From assembly GCF_963678635.1 (NCBI RefSeq), contig NC_087071.1, positions 34,713,680 to 34,773,679 on the forward strand: a stretch of DNA of 60,000 nucleotides. The letters run 5' to 3'. The DNA comes from Symsagittifera roscoffensis. Lineage: Eukaryota > Xenacoelomorpha > Acoela > Convolutidae. Positions 12,711 through 23,175 of the stretch are shown in pieces (positions within the stretch are counted from its first letter, which is position 1; each line of letters starts with the position of its first letter). Under the pieces are notes generated by a model. That model saw only the letters and a program-made list of their open reading frames with translations, ran no database searches and was not told where the DNA came from. The position numbers and the translations under genes were made by a program.

Positions 12711-13760
12711 TGGACCCACAAAGCAGGTTTTGATATGGATTTGAAAATTGCGTTAAGACCTCCTATACATGGATTCAAATTTGAAGACTGACCTCCAATA
12801 CGGAAATTGTATTCTGAAACTATCTTCCTTCTTGATCATCAAAAATTCTAAGTTCCAGCTAAGCATCAAATACGGAAATTAGAAAAAATTAACTCCTTTT
12901 TTGAGAACTGAAAATCACCAATTTGTAGCCGTGGAGGGAAAATTACAAAATTTTTCCCAAAAACATTTTCATAGCTTCTATAGCATAGCTATTATGGAAT
13001 TTTATATTAACAATCCACTATCATGTCCTCCCCGATCATGTAGACAAGACCAACTACATCAACAATTCATCTTCAGGAAGAAAACAACGTAGCTTCAGAA
13101 CTTCAAAGGAAATTTAACAAGATGGAATCAAAACTTTTGATATAAACTTTTTTTTCAAATCATTTAAATGTATGATATGATTGATATGCTCGTGTAATTT
13201 ATATTGTAAAACTGTAACATATGCATTTATTTTCATTAGGCATGATTAGAAAATAGGTCAACCAAGACTACACTATCTGCTTCTGATAATAAAGTTATGG
13301 ACAATAGATCACCGGTTGAACCAAATTAGCTTCGCTCGATTTTAAGCACCTCGCTTGATTAGCTGGGCAAATTGCTGAAATGACTTTTATTTTTTCTCAC
13401 CAAATATGATTATAAATTTGTTCTGATTTTTTATTGAATCAGAAATATGGATATCATTGTGCTCAAAAAGCACTCTGTTTATATCCATTTGGAAAAAGAA
13501 TGAAAACCAATGCTTGAAGTCTTTGGAATAACTCGTATAACGTTTTAAGTATTGGGAAGAAAAACTACTAGTACGATTGTAGTAACTACTATTGTCGTAA
13601 AGTATACGAATGACTATCAGGGAAAAAAAAACCTAATATTTAACTTCTTATTTGCTACGAAAAATTAGGAGTCTGTCCAATAAAAAAGAAAGAAGAAATA
13701 GCTAGATAGTTATACATAAAAATACAAAGTTATGTAGATATGTAGATATAAAAAAAATAT
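12711..13760. other. Non-coding stretch
   Basis: Only short frames with no recognisable content. The first 100 bases may still belong to the decayed frame upstream. Confidence 0.4.
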
Positions 13761-14015
13761 TGTTTGTACATATGCATATAATTTAGCCCAGAGTTTTGGC
13801 TGCGGTGGCCGTTTTTGAATAAAAAACCTACAAAAATTCGCAGAAAAAAATTGTTGTTTGTACATATGGATATAATTTAGCCCAGAATTTCGGTTAAGGT
13901 AGCCGTTTTTGAATAAGAAAACATACAAAAATTCGCAAAAAAAATATTCTTTGTACATATGGATAAAATTTAGTCGAAATTTTGGCTAAGGTGGCCGTTT
14001 TTGATTCAGTAAAAT
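13761..14015. repeat. Tandem repeat, ~94-bp unit, about 2.7 copies
   Basis: Units start near 13761, 13855 and 13948. Each runs TTTGTACATATGGATATAAT, then TTTAGCCC, then GGCCGTTTTTGAAT, then CAAAAATTCGCA. The last copy is truncated and more diverged. The minus-strand open frame across it is repeat-derived. Confidence 0.85.
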
Positions 14016-15982
14016 TAGTCGCAATCTGAGTAGTACACATAAAACGTTTTCATCAGCAGATTTAGGGGGTTGGTGGGGCTGAGGGGAGACGTAATTTTAC
14101 CCCCTCAGAGAATCGACCCCCTGCCGACCCAAAGCCCCCCTTGGTTTTAAATGGATTTCAACTATCCGATTTGATCTGAACAATGATACGTTTTTTAGGT
14201 TTTTTCCCTCACCTGAATTTTGGATGCGATATTTTTATTAATAGGTTTATTTCAGAATTCAGTTAACAGTTCCGTTCCCTTAACAGTGTTCCGTTTCCTT
14301 AACTATTTTAAAAAAAAAACAGTTTAACTTGAAAATCATTATTGTACTATTTTAGTTTGTTTCAAAATGTTAGCGACTACAGCTTCGTGTTAATTACAAT
14401 CCAAGGTTTATACGATGTTTTATATGTTTTTATTGGAATTTGAAACATCATTTGTTCAAAACAGTTGCTACCGAGTTTACAATGGCAAAACTAATGACAG
14501 GACTAAAAAAAGCGCAAAAACTGAAATTCTATTAAAACTAACACTTAATTTGCTCATCACGAGGCCAAACTGTGCATTGGATAGCGATTACAGATGAAAC
14601 TTAAACAAAAGTTAAGAAAAAAACAATAAGTTAAGGCGTAAGTGGAGGCTTGATCCCTATTGGGAAAACGCTCTAAATTGACTTGAGACATTCTCTGTGG
14701 TCTATTTTTTACTTTGCTATATACAAAATATATCACTGTTTAACTTACATAGCGTGTGGGGTGATGATTTTAAAATAGATCAAGGAAACATTTTTGAACT
14801 TTTTTTTGAAAATTTCATCCATTATTTATCCGGATTGATCTAATTATCCGAACAAAACGCAAAAAAAAAATGAACATTCAATCGCGTTTTTTAAAATTGG
14901 GTTGATTTCAGACAACAAGTGAACAAGACAAAACTTGCTCAAAACTTTAGCCTAATTAAGATGATGTAATTTGTTTTGTTTCTTTTTTGAAAATCGGATT
15001 CAAAACTTTACCCCAAAAACAAATTCTTTTTGTCTTTTTCAGTCAATCAAAAATTACGCTGAAGCTAAAGACAAAATTATATCACAGTGATCGTTTCATA
15101 AAGCGTCACAATTTTTAAAAGGGGCATATTTTCCAAGAAAACATATAAAATAATTTGATTGATAGATAAAAAAGGTCATTTTTATTATATAAATTGCCAT
15201 CTTTTTCTAAAGAATTTTCAATTATTTTGCTCACTTTTTTAGAGTTAATACAATTGTTAAGTTTTGCTGTGCTCTATAGGAGGCTCATTTTGATACAAAA
15301 TTGTCAATACTTGACCCAGTAGCTTCAGCCTATTTTTTGATTGACTAAAAAAGCTTAAAAAATACATTTTTGGGATAACAGTTTGTGCTCGAATTTCGAA
15401 AAACGCATCGCATCGAATAGTTTACACCCAACAAATTAATTTGGCTAAAACTTTAAGCAAGTTTTGACTTACTTGTTTTTGTCTGAAACCAACCCAATTT
15501 GAGAAAAATGCGTAGTTTTGTCGTTTTCAAGTTTCGTCGTTTTGTCGAGATAAAATAAATACAGCACTGTATCTTTGCGGCATGTATAGTTGCGGCCGAT
15601 TCAAAGACAAAGTTTTTTTGAGCGACAGTATTGCGTTTATTAATTTGTTTTCTAAATTTGGTAATCGAGTTTAGTGTAAAATACATGCCGAAATGCATAC
15701 ATTACACAAAATTAAAACGCGGCTAGGGGAAATTCTACGGTTGATCACTTAGGGGGGTTGGAGTGGGTGAGGGGGGGGGGGGTGGTGGGGTTTGATTGTA
15801 CGGTAGATCCCAGTCATCTTGCGAAACGCACCAGAAGAAATGTTAACATTGGCGCTTGAAAATTTAGGAGTCTATTTCATTAATTTTGTTATTTAACAAT
15901 AGTACTGGAGGGAACCAAGTCATAATTAACAAGATTTACTCAATGGTGCGTTTATACTGAAATCAAGCTACTGGTTCTAAAT
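14016..15982. other. Non-coding stretch with G/C-rich islands
   Basis: No gene seen. At 14054 a string CAGCAGATTTAGGGGG resembles a degenerate end of the CAGGGGCGGATTTAGGGG MITE family found elsewhere in the window, followed by pyrimidine-rich sequence to about 14150. A G-rich tract at 15750-15795 is similar in style. Near 14557 and 49470 there is a short dispersed phrase close to ACGAGGCCCAACTGTGCA. Confidence 0.35.
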
Positions 15983-16119
15983 TAGGCCCCGGCAAGCGCA
16001 TTATTCTTAGACCGATCATAGCCCGGTTCGAGTATTAACTAAGGCTTGAAGGCATGGCTCGAGCGCGAGCCCGAACTTTTTTTGAAAACATTGTTATGGA
16101 AAATGTTGAAGTCAAAAGA

Positions 16120-16930
16120 TCAAATCAGCGTTTGTTTTACAAAAAGAAATAATATTTCTGCATTAAAGGCCGACAAGATGTGGCGGCTATCAATTTTGAC
16201 ATTGGATCCCACAGAGTTTATCCGTTCTAATTCAACATTAGTTGCTGGAGCTGTCATTATAACCTGCGCCGCATTTTTCAACAATGGCAATTTTGGTCTG
16301 TTTTTCCAATACCTGAGTGGATCTTGCTTGACAGGTGCTTCTTTCAAATGTTCGGACACACCGCGTTTGATAGCTTCTTTTACTGTCACCTGAGTCATCG
16401 GAGTAACTTGCTGTTGCTGAGAAAATACTATTTTTCGATTTTTGGCAACTTTCAATGGATCTTTCCAGTAAACCAGCTTTATTGATAGGTTCCGATTCAA
16501 AAATGAATGCATCATCATCTTCACTTCCGCTCATGATGTTGTACGCGGCCGATGATCAAAAGTAAGATAATAAGAAACAACCTTACCCAGAAGAATGGAA
16601 AGTTGGGTTTCAACTTTTTTTTTGATAGTTACTAAGATGTCGACAAATTGTTCTTGGGTTAGGTGGAATATATTCAGTTTTTGTCATTTCTTGCAAGGTT
16701 GTCGGAAGCCTTGTCCAGCCGTGATTTCCAAGGGTCTTCTTCCATCAGTGATAATCAACTTCTCTACAGCTCTGTCAAAAACAGATTTGGATGAGGAATC
16801 TGCAGCTTTGAACTTCGGTTAAAATTTAGTGTTGATAGTTGTTGGCTGCTGATTGCGGTCACAGCTTTTCTTTTTTTTCTTTAGTCGCCTTCTCATGTTC
16901 TTTTTTATGCTGGGTCTCTAGATGTCGCCA
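16120..16930 (-). pseudogene. hAT transposase pseudogene (BED finger start and hATC end, core missing)
   Basis: Read on the minus strand, 16930-16862 gives WRHLETQHKKEHEKA, the His end of a BED zinc finger. At 16820-16690 comes FDRAVEKLIITDGRRPLEI and a GF phrase, the typical stretch after the finger. After a frame change follows EYIPPNPRTICRHL. The frame 16524-16120 is the C-terminal hATC dimerisation domain: DPLRYWKNRPKLPLLKNAA, then the APATNVELERINSVGS phrase equivalent to the family's PATSAxSERxFS. The catalytic core of roughly 300 residues is absent, and stops and frameshifts separate the parts. A shorter overlapping frame starting MSGSEDDD at 16534 carries the acidic segment that belongs before hATC. 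Confidence 0.8.
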
Positions 16931-17310
16931 TAGGGGACCGATCGTTTAGCAGAACAATCTTTTAGCATAAATAGTGAAAAATGAGGCTTTTAGCCAACCA
17001 ACGTACTAAAGTGATGGATGATTGATTGACAGATTCAAAAATACGCTCAGTGTGGGGCCAAGCTTACCCAAAATAGTCAATTATCTCACGATTTGTCAAA
17101 AAGATTTATGCGCACAAAAACACTCGTGTTGAATTGAAGCGCAGCGGAGCAAGCAGTCGCTAATTGCCAATGCCGCGTTTGAAGTTAGCTATCACACTTT
17201 ATAATTGTTCTAAGTCTGCTAAAAAACCGGTCTCCTAAAAAACCGGTCTGCTACAATCCCTAGCCCCGTCGCCATAATGTGCTTGTGGTCCTATCTTTGT
17301 TTTTCTAAAG

Positions 17311-18215
17311 TCCCGGGTTGACCAAAAACGATTGTCATACAATTTTCATTTATGAAAAAATGCTTATCATACAATTTTGTACAAATCTATAGATACAGAA
17401 AATGTTAAGAAAACTCTAGGACAAGATTTTTTTCATTTTTGAAATTGTAGGATAAACATTTTTTTATAAACCAAAAAGTTGATTTTTAAAAATATTACTT
17501 CTCAAAATTTTTGGGATGTGTCCGTGACCGAGCACAAGTGACTAAAACCATGGTTTACTCGAGACTAGAGTCAAGAAAGGGTTGATCGTCTGGAATTTAC
17601 AACACATCATATAATGAAAGCATCAATCTTTTAATTTTTGGCAAAAATTTTTAAAGATTATTGTTATTAAAATTAGAGTGTTCAAATTATCAGACAAATA
17701 TAAACATGCCATGCAAACGAAATAGGAGTTTTAAGTCTGTTTGGAAAAAAAAACATTCAGAGAACCGGAAAATAGAGAATCTAAATTGTGTGTATCCAGG
17801 TTTACGTTATGCAGACGAAAAATTAAAATTTGCATGCAAAATTTTTTTGAAAAATGTTTGTTCGGGTACAAAATTCGATTTGTGTGTAAAAAAACTCGAG
17901 AAAAACTTACGGGCAATTCAAATATTACTTGGAAAAAATCCTGTTGTCGCCATCAAAAAAATACTAGCCATCTAATTTTTAAATATAGAAATTGTATGAT
18001 AACCATTTTTTTTTCAAAAAAAAAGAAACATAGTTTTTTTCCTTGTAACCAGACTATTTTATTTGGTTCAAATAGCCGCAGAAACTAGTTCGAGTATTTT
18101 TTCAATAATTTTTGAAATTGTACGAAAATTGTAGCATTTTTCCATAAATTTGATGTATGGAATTCTATGATAAACATGATTGGTCTTTGGAATTGTAAGA
18201 TTGTAAGAATCCGTG
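17311..18215. repeat. Dispersed repeat of the CCCGGGTTGAC / ATGCTTATCATACAATTT type
   Basis: Begins TCCCGGGTTGACCAAAAA and contains repeated, partly inverted ATGCTTATCATACAATTT phrases near both ends (17335-17380 and 18120-18200). Related copies lie at 40697-40900, 43647-43850, 48490-48620 and 49620-49870. Short open frames inside (17661-18088) have no recognisable content. Confidence 0.55.
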
Positions 18216-18378
18216 GTTATGCTGGACAAAAAATGCACCTATATGCGTGGTATCGGATAGTTCCAAAAGGTCCTAAATAACTGAACTGACTCTCATAGTC
18301 ACGCGCTTAATCTGAAATCAAAATTGTGTGTTATAACAACACAACAACAGTGCGCGCTTCTCAGAAATGGTGTACAAT

Positions 18379-18697
18379 CAGGGACGGATTTAGAGGGGGG
18401 GGGGGGGGGGGGGGGACGCCCCTCTTCCTGGGGAATTCGACGTTCTACCAACCCAAAGGGTTTCCCCTTTGTACTATTGTGAGATATCCTTAATTGGCGA
18501 CGGATCCTAAAAGATTTCTAAAGGCGCCTTTGCCCAAACTGGCGCGAAAAAATTTTACCAGAGCAGGGACTTTTTAGTGTTTTGGGAGAGCTCGGAAAGT
18601 CAATTTAGTCGACCTAAAAAAAAGGTCGACAAAATTTTCGAAAGCTTACTGAAAATTCGCCCCCCCCCCCCCTTGAGAAAATCATAGATCCGCCCTG
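18379..18697. mobile_element. hAT-type MITE, copy 1 (319 bp)
   Basis: Bounded by a perfect 8-bp duplication TGTACAAT (18371-18378 and 18698-18705). The ends are inverted: CAGGGACGGATTTAGAGG on the left and CAGGGCGGATCTATGA on the complementary right, with long G and C homopolymers just inside. An internal phrase AAGGCGCCTTTG is shared with the other copies. Non-coding. Confidence 0.9.
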
Positions 18698-19064
18698 TGT
18701 ACAATTAAAAAAAACGCATTTACATTTCTCAGCAATAACAAAAAATTGATGATCGAGCTCGAACCGATTTTCGGAAAATAATCGAGCCAAGCCCGAGCTT
18801 AGTCAAAGTTCCCGAGCTCTAGCTCCAATCCGACGTTTCGTCAGGCCCTATTCTAAACCAAATAAAGTTATAGATTTATCAGATAAAAATTTTTTTTGGT
18901 TCTACAAATCATAAGTTTGCAATTCAAGAACTTCGCAGAAAGATCTGATTATAAAGTTACAACTACTTCAACTCTTTTTTTGTCCCCTTCCCCATCTGAC
19001 ATAATAATCACTTTTTTGAACATGCAAAACGGTTAACAAGAATACAAGCTTCATGACATTCTAG

Positions 19065-19450
19065 CAGAGGCGGATTTGACCCTCTCGCCAACCAGAGGGT
19101 TCCCCTTTAATATTATTTTTGACATCCATTTCAGGCGATCAACCCTAAATTTGTTAAATAGGCACCTTCGGAGCCAATATATCCGAATTTTGAAAGGGAG
19201 CGCGCGCCGAAAATACGCAATTTTTTGTCAAAATTTTCCAAAAAGTGCCCAAAAATGGCTTTTTTGAACTGTTTTTTTTTGTTTGCGGTGGAAAACTTTT
19301 GGTCAAAAAACGGTCTTTATAGTGTGTTCTGGGCGCGCTCAGAAAATCAATTTGGTCCACCAAAAAAAATCGAGAAAAGTTTTGAAACTCCTTTGAAAAT
19401 CCGACCCCCCCCCCCCCCCCCCCATCAAGAAAATCCAAGATCCGCCCCTG
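19065..19450. mobile_element. hAT-type MITE, copy 2 (386 bp)
   Basis: Left end CAGAGGCGGATTTGACCC, right end complementary to CAGGGGCGGATCTTGGA. The flanking 8-mers CATTCTAG and AAATCTAG match at 6 of 8 positions, so the duplication has decayed. It shares GGGAGCGCGCGCC and a C homopolymer with the other copies. It ends about 200 bases 3' of the receptor gene's stop codon. Confidence 0.85.
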
Positions 19451-19646
19451 AAATCTAGTTTGTTTTTCTGTCTACTAATTAGTTCTTTTCCAGGTTGTCA
19501 TTAATTTTTGTTATTATAATCTCAACCCAATATGCAAATTTAGATAGCACCAGCCTACTGTTTTTTTTGTTGCATTGCGGGTTACTTTGCGGCCAAAGTG
19601 GACGGGGGAGAGGGGAGCTCTAATGGTAAAAAGTTCGATAATGATT

Positions 19647-19807
19647 TCAACTAATCAATCTCCACGTCAACAGGAAAGTATTCAGGCTGACTAAGAGTAG
19701 ATGTGCAATTAGCAGAATGCGGTCCACAACCATGGCGAAGAACTTCCAGCGAATATCATTCAACTCCTTGGCATTTTCCAGCTTCTCAGGAGTCGCAAAT
19801 TTGATAC
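19647..19807 (-). CDS. Nicotinic-receptor-like channel, exon 6 (TM4, stop)
   Basis: The last exon recognised in this Cys-loop receptor gene. Acceptor CCATAG, then phase 1 joins the previous exon. It encodes the amphipathic pre-M4 helix (PEKLENAKELNDIRWKFFAM), the family's W...A.VVDR phrase and the fourth membrane helix (ILLIAHLLLVSLNTFLLTW), ending in TGA at 19647-19649. In nicotinic receptors this segment leads from the cytoplasmic loop into M4, and the gene stops shortly after, as here. The alternative acceptor 10 bases upstream gives an immediate stop, which decides the site. Confidence 0.88.
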
Positions 19808-20159
19808 CTATGGCCAAACTAAAAATTAGCCTGAAAAGTCAAATATTTAACATTTTGGTTAATAAATGGGGGCACTAATTATTACAAGAATTAAGTCTCT
19901 AAAACATTTTGTGACTTTTCATTTGATTATTGCGATGATTTTAATCAATATTCAAGATATTCGTATGATTATGCAGTTTATATTATTTAATTCATGATTA
20001 TTATGGTTTAAAAAAAGAATAATGATTATTCATAACTCATAATAATATTTCTGAGTCACCTTTGAGTGGACCTGTAAGTCCATCGGTGCTCTCCTAGGCA
20101 GTAAAATTGTTGCCATGGTTTGTAAATTTATGAACTACCCACAATGGAATTGTCTGAAA

Positions 20160-20730
20160 ACAATTTATTATGATTATTATGGTTATTATTATTATGATTA
20201 TTATTATGATTATTATGATTATGATTATTATGATTATTGTTATTATTATGATTATTATTACTATGATTATGATTATTAGAATTATAATTTTTATTATCAT
20301 TATGATTATTATGAAAACTATGATTATTATTATGATTATTATGATTATTACTATGATTATTATTATAATAATAATTATTATTAATATGATTATTATTAAT
20401 ATTATTATCATTATTATGATTATTATTACTATGATTATGATTATTATGATTATGATTATGATTGTTATCATTATTATTATTACTATGATTATCATTATTA
20501 TGATTTTTATTATGATTACTATGATTATTAGTATTACTATGATTATTAGTATTACTATGATTATTATGATTATTATGATTATTATTATGATTATGATTAT
20601 TATTATTATGATTATTATTATGATTATTATTATCATTTTAATGATTATAATTATTATGATTATTATTATGATTATTATTATCATTATTATGATTACTATT
20701 ATTATTATGATTATTATAATTATTCATCAT
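20160..20730. repeat. ATT/ATGATT microsatellite, ~570 bp
   Basis: An almost uninterrupted run of ATT and ATGATT units fills most of the last receptor intron (19808-20737). It stops seven bases from the splice donor of exon 5. Long poly-Ile frames on both strands through it are artefacts of the repeat. Confidence 0.97.
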
Positions 20731-20737
20731 TATTTAC

Positions 20738-20929
20738 CATGGACAGCTTCGCCCAGTCGGTCCCATGGATTCATAGCCGAGGGTCGTCTAGCAGAACTGA
20801 GGTTGTGGCTGTAGTGATCCTTGTCTGATATCGGGGTCAGTCCTATATACTTCAGGCTGTCTGACTTGATGAACTTTAGACACTTTTTGCCCATCCAAAC
20901 TCTCCACCCGTTTTGACTCAGATTCACAA
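20738..20929 (-). CDS. Nicotinic-receptor-like channel, exon 5 (end of M3, cytoplasmic loop)
   Basis: Acceptor ATTTCAG and donor GTAAAT bound 192 bases in phase with both neighbours. The reading starts VVNLSQNG, the end of M3 (equivalent to the family's xVLNxHHR phrase). It continues with a short, mostly basic cytoplasmic loop containing WMGKKCLKFIKSDSLKY and a SSARRPSAMNPW stretch. The Ser/Arg cluster would suit phosphorylation, but that is inference. The donor lies directly beside a long ATT/ATGATT microsatellite. Confidence 0.85.
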
Positions 20930-21217
20930 CTGAAATGAATTAATTAGTTTCGCTACCGAACTCTCATTTATTTTTGATCACGATGGTACTCAAACCCTTA
21001 AGTTTTTACGGAGAGCCAATCGACCAAAATCACTTCACCTGTACTCCTTTCGCTAACAGAATTTCAAAATTTTCGTTAAAAAGGCTTTTGAAGATTTGAA
21101 CGCTGATTGCTCGAAAAAAAGTTTTAATCCAAACGTTCAGTTACATTTTAAAATGATCCGAAATTAGCCCTCCGCATGAAAAATATGCAAAGCGTAAATC
21201 TGGACCTCATTTGTGAC

Positions 21218-21475
21218 TGTCATACCGCTACTGCAGTAGCAGTATTTATATACGTATATACAGCTAACCTTTGGTGCTCAATTATTATTTTATGGTATGC
21301 TCAAGGTCATACGTAAGTGATGACACTGAGATTAAGCGAGAGATCAGAGTTCTTAACAATGATCTATCTCTCAGTACAACACCAAAACAAAAGAAACAGA
21401 AAACCTAAATTCAATATCCAAAATACAGTATTGAATTACAACTTGTTTTCAATCGATATCGCAAGACATATCACA
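21218..21475 (+). repeat. 5' LTR
   Basis: 258 bp, TGTCATACC..TATCACA, with TG..CA ends. It contains a 14-bp perfect palindrome GCTACTGCAGTAGC at 21227-21240 and a TATTTATATA string right after it that could act as TATA box. It differs from the right LTR at two sites, one near 21257 and one near 21403. Confidence 0.97.
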
Positions 21476-23175
21476 TGGCGCAGCCATCTGGATTTGCAGC
21501 TCAAGACAACAGAACGGATATGGGAATTCCGGTATTTTGGGCATCAGCGAATCTAGACCCTCCGTGGCAATTTAAAATTTGGTTCGAACAATTTCTCATG
21601 GCGGTTACGGTCAAAGAAAATTTGAACCCAGAGATTATTTTGGAAGAACCAAAAGACATATTAGAGGAACCACCACCACGCCCGGAAACGCCCAGGGATG
21701 GGGAGAACGAAGATGCGAGGAACGCTAGGATTCTTAGAGATAAGCTAGCAAGGGATAGAGTAGTATTGGAGAACGAAGACAGGAAGACAAGAGGCCCACG
21801 AGTCGGACAAAATGTCTTCTACAACGAAGTACAAAAGAAACTGGTGTCAAGATTATTTTTATCTTTGGGTACAGAGGGAAAGAAGAGATTCCTACAAAAG
21901 AACCCGCACGTTGAAATATCGAAAATGACGTTCAGGGAAATAACAGATTTGGCAGAAGTCTCGTTTCAAAAGGTAAAATGTGTAACATACGAAAGATACA
22001 AGTTATTTACGAGAATGCAAGAATCTGGAGAATCTCTAGAATCATTCCACGCAGCGTTAACTGCTCAAGCAGCCCGATCAGAACTGGGAGCATTGGAAAA
22101 TGAGATAGTGCGAGACTTGTTCATCTCGAAAATGAAAAACATGACATTGCAGGACACGTTGACATTCGAAACTCTAGATCCGGTGGAAGTTTTAAAATTC
22201 GAACATAGCAATTTAACCACAATGGCGTTTCAGAAGACTAATGCTGCGGCTACAGGGGGATCAAGTAGCAATTACACCTCGGGTGTGAGGGTAAAACAGG
22301 AACCTGTAATGGCAGTTCGAAATTTGGGGGGGACAACCAAAACTCCAAATAGAAGAGAAACGCATAAAAGACAGAATAATAACAAGAATCAAAACACGAA
22401 AACAAAACCATGTAATAGATGTGGAAGGACGTTTGAACAGGGACACATAAAAAATTGTCCAGCGATGGGGAAAACCTGTAAACACTGTGGCAAACCCAAT
22501 CATTTCGCTAAAATGTGCAGATCCCAACAAAAAAGTGAAGTTGCGGAAGAATCGGAAGGATCGGTAGAGGAATGCGATCAGATCAGTGAAGGTGTTGGGT
22601 CATGTAGTGAATTTGAAGTTATGTCGATACAAACCTACCAACCGGAAAATGAGCGAGTTTCAAAATATGTGAAAGACCGAATCAACGAAATGAGAAACAA
22701 AACAGACGGAAAAGTGGTACGAGTTCAGAAAATAGATTCGATTCGCGATCCAACATTGAATCGCGTAAAATCACTAAAGGCCATGGTACGAATAGATAAT
22801 CAGATAATTCAATTAACAGTGGACACTGGAAGTCCTGTTTCATTTCTCAACTGGGCCACGACAAAGGAAATTATGGAAAAATCAAACAAAGTGAGATTCA
22901 TACCGTCCGATAAATTGAACTTACAAACCAAATTTGTGGACTACAATAAACAACCGATCAGTACCCTAAAAACCAATCTGAGGTCAGCGGGCTGGGAAGT
23001 AAAGGGCGCAACCTTTCTGGTATCAGAACGAAAAACCAGATGCATCATGGGATTAGACCTGCAAGGACAAGTGGGAATAGTGACTACACAAAGACCAGCG
23101 CCAAAAGAACTCACCAGGTTTGACGTGCTCATGTGCGAGCAGTCAGAAGGTTGGAAAGAAAAATTTTCCACTTAA
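21475..23175 (+). CDS. Gypsy Gag and protease, 566 aa
   Basis: The capsid and protease part of the element. The ATG at 21475 uses the last base of the LTR. Residues about 120-260 form a helical capsid-like region. Two zinc knuckles follow: an irregular C-x2-C-x7-H-x3-C near residue 313 and a canonical CCHC (CKHCGKPNHFAKMC) at about 335-348. A retropepsin-type aspartic protease begins with VDTGSPVSFL near residue 450, with the matching IMGLDL strand near 525. The frame ends at TAA (23173), but the next codons continue in the same frame into pol, so protease sits in Gag's frame and pol lies behind one stop codon. Confidence 0.95.
   Translation: MAQPSGFAAQDNRTDMGIPVFWASANLDPPWQFKIWFEQFLMAVTVKENLNPEIILEEPKDILEEPPPRPETPRDGENEDARNARILRDKLARDRVVLENEDRKTRGPRVGQNVFYNEVQKKLVSRLFLSLGTEGKKRFLQKNPHVEISKMTFREITDLAEVSFQKVKCVTYERYKLFTRMQESGESLESFHAALTAQAARSELGALENEIVRDLFISKMKNMTLQDTLTFETLDPVEVLKFEHSNLTTMAFQKTNAAATGGSSSNYTSGVRVKQEPVMAVRNLGGTTKTPNRRETHKRQNNNKNQNTKTKPCNRCGRTFEQGHIKNCPAMGKTCKHCGKPNHFAKMCRSQQKSEVAEESEGSVEECDQISEGVGSCSEFEVMSIQTYQPENERVSKYVKDRINEMRNKTDGKVVRVQKIDSIRDPTLNRVKSLKAMVRIDNQIIQLTVDTGSPVSFLNWATTKEIMEKSNKVRFIPSDKLNLQTKFVDYNKQPISTLKTNLRSAGWEVKGATFLVSERKTRCIMGLDLQGQVGIVTTQRPAPKELTRFDVLMCEQSEGWKEKFST
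21476..21491 (+). promoter_or_regulatory. Putative primer-binding site
   Basis: The sequence after the LTR starts TGGCGCAGCCATC, the TGG being complementary to a tRNA CCA end. I could not identify the tRNA. The site overlaps the first codons of gag, leaving no untranslated leader between LTR and coding region. Confidence 0.6.

Larger units (their letters stand above)
15983..18850 (-). mobile_element. Degenerate hAT DNA transposon with nested insertions
   Basis: Flanking 8-mers are TTCTAAAT (15975-15982) and TTCTAAAC (18851-18858), a 7/8 match of the length hAT elements duplicate. The left end reads TAGGCCCCGGCAAGCG and the right end, on the other strand, TAGGGCCTGACGAAACG, giving imperfect terminal inverted repeats. 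Just inside both ends are GAGCTCGAGCC/GGTTCGAG-like subterminal phrases. The interior holds hAT transposase fragments on the minus strand, a CCCGGGTTGAC-type repeat (17311-18215) and a complete MITE (18379-18697). The element is old and cannot be autonomous. Confidence 0.65.

Noticed and set aside
20094-20814. Long open frames of about 200 residues on both strands
   Set aside because: They are poly-Ile/Met translations of the ATT/ATGATT microsatellite.
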